Below are positions 60,411 to 64,000 of a stretch of DNA of 64,000 nt, piece by piece. A program made the position numbers and the translations under genes. Numbering within the stretch: the stretch's first letter is position 1; each line of letters opens with the position of its first letter. The notes beneath the pieces are model-generated. The model searched no databases. It worked only from the letters and a program-made list of their open reading frames with translations, and had not been told where the DNA came from. This stretch comes from Dokdonia sp. 4H-3-7-5 (lineage in GTDB: Bacteria > Bacteroidota > Bacteroidia > Flavobacteriales > Flavobacteriaceae). Location of the stretch: positions 2,574,001-2,638,000 of the forward strand of contig NC_015496.1 of NCBI RefSeq assembly GCF_000212355.1, written 5' to 3'.

Positions 60411-62494
60411 CTAACTAAAATCCATACCCAAATCTAAATCAATATCATTCTTTACGGCGGCATCTTTATGAGCTGTAAATGTAGTTTTTGGAGAGGTTTG
60501 ACTAGCAAGGTGATCTGGAAGCTCTTCTAGAAAGTAGGCGCTATTTTCTCCTAGTTCTTCTTGCGTATCCGTTTTATGATGAAAGGCGTTTATGGACTCT
60601 GTAGCTCTTGTGATAATGAGTTCATTTTTTGCTCTGGTGAGCGCTACATATAGCACACGTCTATCTTCTTCTACTTCGTCTAGATTCCCCAGACTGTAGG
60701 AGGAAGGGTAGGACTTAGGGGATACATTAAGCACAAAACAAACGTCTGCTTCAAGACCCTTAGCCGAGTGTACGGTAGAGATGGTGACGTGATCCTGATG
60801 ATCTGTGGTAGTTAATTTACTGCCTTCTAAAGTATTTTGACCTGAAACATGTGCAGCATTATCTAGAATCCCTTCTGAGATAAAAGCACCAAGGGTCGCA
60901 TAGTTTTCAGAAAGCATTTCTAGTACGGGAAAATCACCTTTGCGTTTTTCTGTCCAGTCTTTGCTATATTTCATAGCAAGATCAAACTCCATCGCGCTGT
61001 ACAATTCTTTGATTGCTTGCTTTACGTTGCCTTTATTATCAAAAACAGTTTTGTAAAACTTAGATACTTTTTCTCCTTCCGTTCCAGAGATGATAGAGGT
61101 GAAGGTATCTGGTATTATATCTTCTGGTGCGATTTGCATCACTTCCGTCATATAAGACGTTGCTTTTACAGCACCAATACCGTGAATAAAAGTAAAAAAG
61201 CGAATCCATGCAATCTCATCTAGCGGATTGTTAATTACTCTCAATACCGAAACTAAATCTTTTATGTGAGCAGCTTCAAGAAACTTTCTTCCGCCAAAGG
61301 TTTGATAAGGAATCTTCTTTTGGAGAAATACTGCTTGTAGTGGTCTTGTGTAGTATTGCGACCTGCTCAAGATTAGAAAATCAGAAAATGAACTTCCGCC
61401 ACTAGAAAAGGCTTCTAGAATTTTATTGGCTATATAATTTGCTTCTTCAAATTGGTTATTCACATTCAAAATCACAGGTACTTTTCCTGGTCCTCTGCTT
61501 GAGATCAGTTTTTTATTATACTGTACAGGTGATTTTTCTAGTAACCAGTTTGAGATATCCAGTATCTCCTGTGTAGAACGATAATTCTTGTCTAGCACTT
61601 TTACCGTAGCATCTGCTACACGTTCTTTAAATAAGTGAACATTCTTAAAATCTGCGCCACGGAAACTGTAAATAGATTGGGCATCATCTCCCACACAAAA
61701 TAGGTGACAGATATGCTCAAAAGGCTTTAATAAAAACCATTGCAGCGGATTAGTATCCTGCATCTCATCAATCAAAATATGCTCGTAGGAGGAAGCTAGA
61801 ATCTCTCTTGCTTTCTCATCTTTATTTAATCTATTTGCTATAACAAGCAGTAAATCGTCATAATCGAGGTACTGCTGTCTCTTCTTTTGTAGCTGGTACT
61901 CTTTAATAAGATGCTCTAGTTGTGGTCGCAACGTAGCGATATCTTCAGTTACTTGAGGATCATCTTTTCCTTTATAGAGCAACTTGCGTATGGTATCAGT
62001 GAGGTTACTTCTCGTGTTACGTGCAAAGGAAAATATATCGAGAATTTGCTGCGGTTTAATTCTTACTTTTCCATATTCCTCACTGGCATTTCCACAAGCC
62101 ATTTTCATCAAACTTAATTGATCATCTGGATCAATTACCGTAAAACTTGCCGCACCAAAAAGATTTGGAAACTTCACAATAAGCTGGTTACACCAGCTAT
62201 GAAAGGTACTGCCATTAATCGCGCCGCTTGTACCAGCAGGTAATCCTGCTTTTACACGCTCTACAATCTCGCTCGCAGCCCTTTTTGTAAATGTGAGGAT
62301 CTGTATCTTTTCTGGACGCACGCCAGATTGAATGAGATATTCCGCTCTACCTACAATAGTCTTGGTTTTACCAGTACCTGCTCCTGCAAGTAGTAGTAAG
62401 TGTTTACCATCAAAAGTGATGGCCTCACGTTGCTTAGTGTTATATGAATCTATAATAGCAGTTTTTTTATTTTCAAAGATAGGAAATTATTCAT
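60411..62494 (-). CDS. UvrD/Rep-type helicase with apparent frame break at its start
   Basis: The frame 60411-62486 encodes an SF1 helicase: Walker A GAGTGKT in the segment upstream of GTG 62321, motif II LIDEMQDTNPLQW, motif III GDDAQSIYSFRGAD, motif V TVHSAKGLEADVCFVL and motif VI EEDRRVLYVALTRAK. Translation from the only canonical start inside this frame (GTG 62321) would lose Walker A. An ATG at 62494-62492 lies in the neighbouring frame (MNNFLSLKIKK). Joining the frames needs a -1 shift, or one extra A, in the A7 run at 62468-62462. Either a slippage site, a mutation or sequence error, or an ATT/ATC start explains it. It belongs to the UvrD/PcrA-like repair helicases. Confidence 0.75.
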
Positions 62495-62498
62495 AATT

Positions 62499-63860
62499 TT
62501 GGATTTTATCCTACACTTCAATATATTGAGAAGAGCCTTCTTAGATTTACAAACTAACAGCAATAATTTAAAAATAGCGAGCGCTATTGCATTTTCTGTG
62601 GTCGTTTTTGATGATGAAGAGGAGTTGTATTATCATGAGAGCCTTATCAAACCGCTTCAAGTGCTTTCCCCAGATCAGGAATTCACTTATGGGATTACTA
62701 ATATATCACTGCGCAAAGCACCATCATTCATAGATATCGCGAGTTTACTCATCGACAACTTGGAAGACTGTGAGATTGCATATTTTGATAATTTCTCTCA
62801 GCAATTGCTACGCGGCTCTTTTAGAGAGATTGGGTATCCACTAAGGAAGTCTTCCCTTATTTTTAATGCTACTTCCTCCAGAAAGAGTAGCAGCGCTGCA
62901 CAACTATCTTTTGCGGAAACTGCAGCTATTCATTCGGTGGAATATGATTCTTTGAAAGCTGGCATGAATGCTCGAGCACTGTCTCAATTGTTTCAAATTA
63001 AGGCTAGTGTGGATGATAATAAGAGTTCCGCTTTCGCGAAAGCGGAACAAAACACCATCGCTACCACAAGCCTATATGACCATTTACCGAAAACAAGTGG
63101 CGTGTACTACTTTAGGAATGCAACCGACGAAGTGATTTACGTAGGAAAAGCAGTCGACTTAAAAAAGCGAGTGATTTCGCATTTTAAGAGCAGATTAGTT
63201 TTTGAAAAGACACTGTGCAAAGAAACCGTCGCTGTAGAATATGTTGAAACCGGAAACGAGTTAATCGCTTTACTCAAAGAGTCGGCAGAGATAAAACAGC
63301 TTGCACCTACCTATAATTCGCAACAGATAGAGACCAACAACCCTTGGATTGTGGAATCTAAAATAGATGCCAAAGGAATCTTGAGAATTGTACCCACAGA
63401 AAAGAGCTACACAGACTCCTGTCATACCGTTTCTTTTAATAGGGATTCTGTAATCCAGCAACTCAAACTATTACAAATAATGCATGCGCTATGTCCAAGA
63501 TTTATGGGTGTAGAACGCACTGCTGGTTCTTGCTCTAGCAAAGCTTGTAAGGGCGTATGTAGGGGAGAAGAACCCAAGGAAATATACAATGCAAGAGTAT
63601 ACAAAGCGCTGGAAACTCTCACGAGTAAAGAAGAAACCTACTACCTAGACCTCATAGGGAGAACTAGCAACGAGCGATCATTTGTGCTTGTGGTAGACGG
63701 GATTTATATGGGATATGGATATATTACAAATCAAGAGACGGTAAATACCATAGAAGATCTTGAGGCGTATCTTATTCCTCAAGAACATACGTATTACACC
63801 AGCCGAAGTATCCTCACACACCTCAAAAAACGCGGAGTTATTAAAAATTTCTTAAGATAG
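62499..63860 (+). CDS. GIY-YIG nuclease with degenerate exonuclease domain
   Basis: A 453-residue protein. The N-terminal region (about 12-168) has the length and spacing of a DEDD-type exonuclease (epsilon-like), but motif I is DLQTNS instead of DxETTG and the Exo II and III acidic positions are not evident, so it is probably inactive. The GIY-YIG nuclease core is at about 200-280: GVYYF, IYVGKAVDLKKRVI and the glutamate in LIALLKESAEIKQLAP. A C-terminal region with CSSKACKGVC follows. The start is uncertain (TTG 62499 or TTG 62526). The linker includes a perfect palindrome copy (SSAFAKAEQN). It resembles Cho/UvrC-type repair nucleases. Confidence 0.82.
   Translation: MDFILHFNILRRAFLDLQTNSNNLKIASAIAFSVVVFDDEEELYYHESLIKPLQVLSPDQEFTYGITNISLRKAPSFIDIASLLIDNLEDCEIAYFDNFSQQLLRGSFREIGYPLRKSSLIFNATSSRKSSSAAQLSFAETAAIHSVEYDSLKAGMNARALSQLFQIKASVDDNKSSAFAKAEQNTIATTSLYDHLPKTSGVYYFRNATDEVIYVGKAVDLKKRVISHFKSRLVFEKTLCKETVAVEYVETGNELIALLKESAEIKQLAPTYNSQQIETNNPWIVESKIDAKGILRIVPTEKSYTDSCHTVSFNRDSVIQQLKLLQIMHALCPRFMGVERTAGSCSSKACKGVCRGEEPKEIYNARVYKALETLTSKEETYYLDLIGRTSNERSFVLVVDGIYMGYGYITNQETVNTIEDLEAYLIPQEHTYYTSRSILTHLKKRGVIKNFLR
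63030..63045. repeat. perfect palindrome copy inside the GIY-YIG gene
   Basis: CGCTTTCGCGAAAGCG, read as AFAKA in the linker between the exonuclease-like and nuclease domains. Confidence 0.95.
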
Positions 63861-64000
63861 CGCGCTTCAATATTCAACTTTTTACTGCCATTTTGCTGTT
63901 TTTATGTTCATTAAAAGGCACTTTTTCTTATTTAATACATCCTCTTGTGTGTAGGAGGTAAGAGCTGTTTTGGTTGATTTTTTTGTCCGAAAATAATATC

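Noticed and set aside
63861-64000. Possible gene at the right edge
   Set aside because: No start, frame or motif can be supported in the last 140 bp.

Overview
The window reads as chromosomal DNA of a marine-type Flavobacteriaceae bacterium (Bacteroidota). The grounds are low GC content, many promoters with the Bacteroidota -7 element TAnnTTTG, a type IX secretion (T9SS) cluster with a CHU_C-type C-terminal domain and a PorP/SprF protein, and a fused ResB-CcsA cytochrome c biogenesis protein. A 16-bp palindrome, CGCTTTCGCGAAAGCG, recurs through the window, six times perfectly and many times with changes. From memory it resembles Dokdonia/Krokinobacter genomes, but genus is inference.

Left part (1-33 kb), mostly housekeeping. 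An ECF sigma factor lies next to a truncated membrane protein. Then come a TonB-dependent receptor with a small lipoprotein, an AIM24-like protein, OxyR with both redox cysteines, and a minus-strand set (PIG-L deacetylase, a 35-residue membrane peptide, a sodium/solute symporter and a Gfo/Idh/MocA oxidoreductase). A tightly overlapping seven-gene minus-strand set follows (DUF2520, KdsC-like phosphatase, UbiA, Maf, lipoprotein, CorA, MscS). After it lie CcsBA, a 7TMR-DISM protein ending in a LuxR-like helix-turn-helix, FumC, an M16 peptidase, two alpha/beta hydrolases, YchF and a single-domain BLUF photoreceptor.

Middle part (33.3-44.3 kb), accessory. A gene-free block of nested repeats precedes tRNA-Ser(UGA). 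It is followed by an AbiE-like helix-turn-helix/nucleotidyltransferase pair with palindromic operators and by a type I restriction-modification operon. That operon is unusual. A 40-codon ORF overlaps both the hsdM stop and the hsdS start, and a pentapeptide-repeat membrane protein sits between hsdS and hsdR.

Right part (44.3-64 kb). A T9SS surface cluster holds an OmpA-family protein, a PorP/SprF protein and a 2926-residue adhesin with nineteen 95-residue repeats. Then come a HipA-like kinase/DUF3037 pair, a KefF-KefC pair, and two divergent DNA-metabolism genes that both lack a usable ATG at their junction: a UvrD-type helicase with an apparent frame break in an A7 run, and a GIY-YIG nuclease with a degenerate exonuclease domain.

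The strongest candidates for something undescribed are the Hsd operon with its two extra ORFs, the palindrome family with its bias for one reading frame, and the helicase/GIY-YIG junction.
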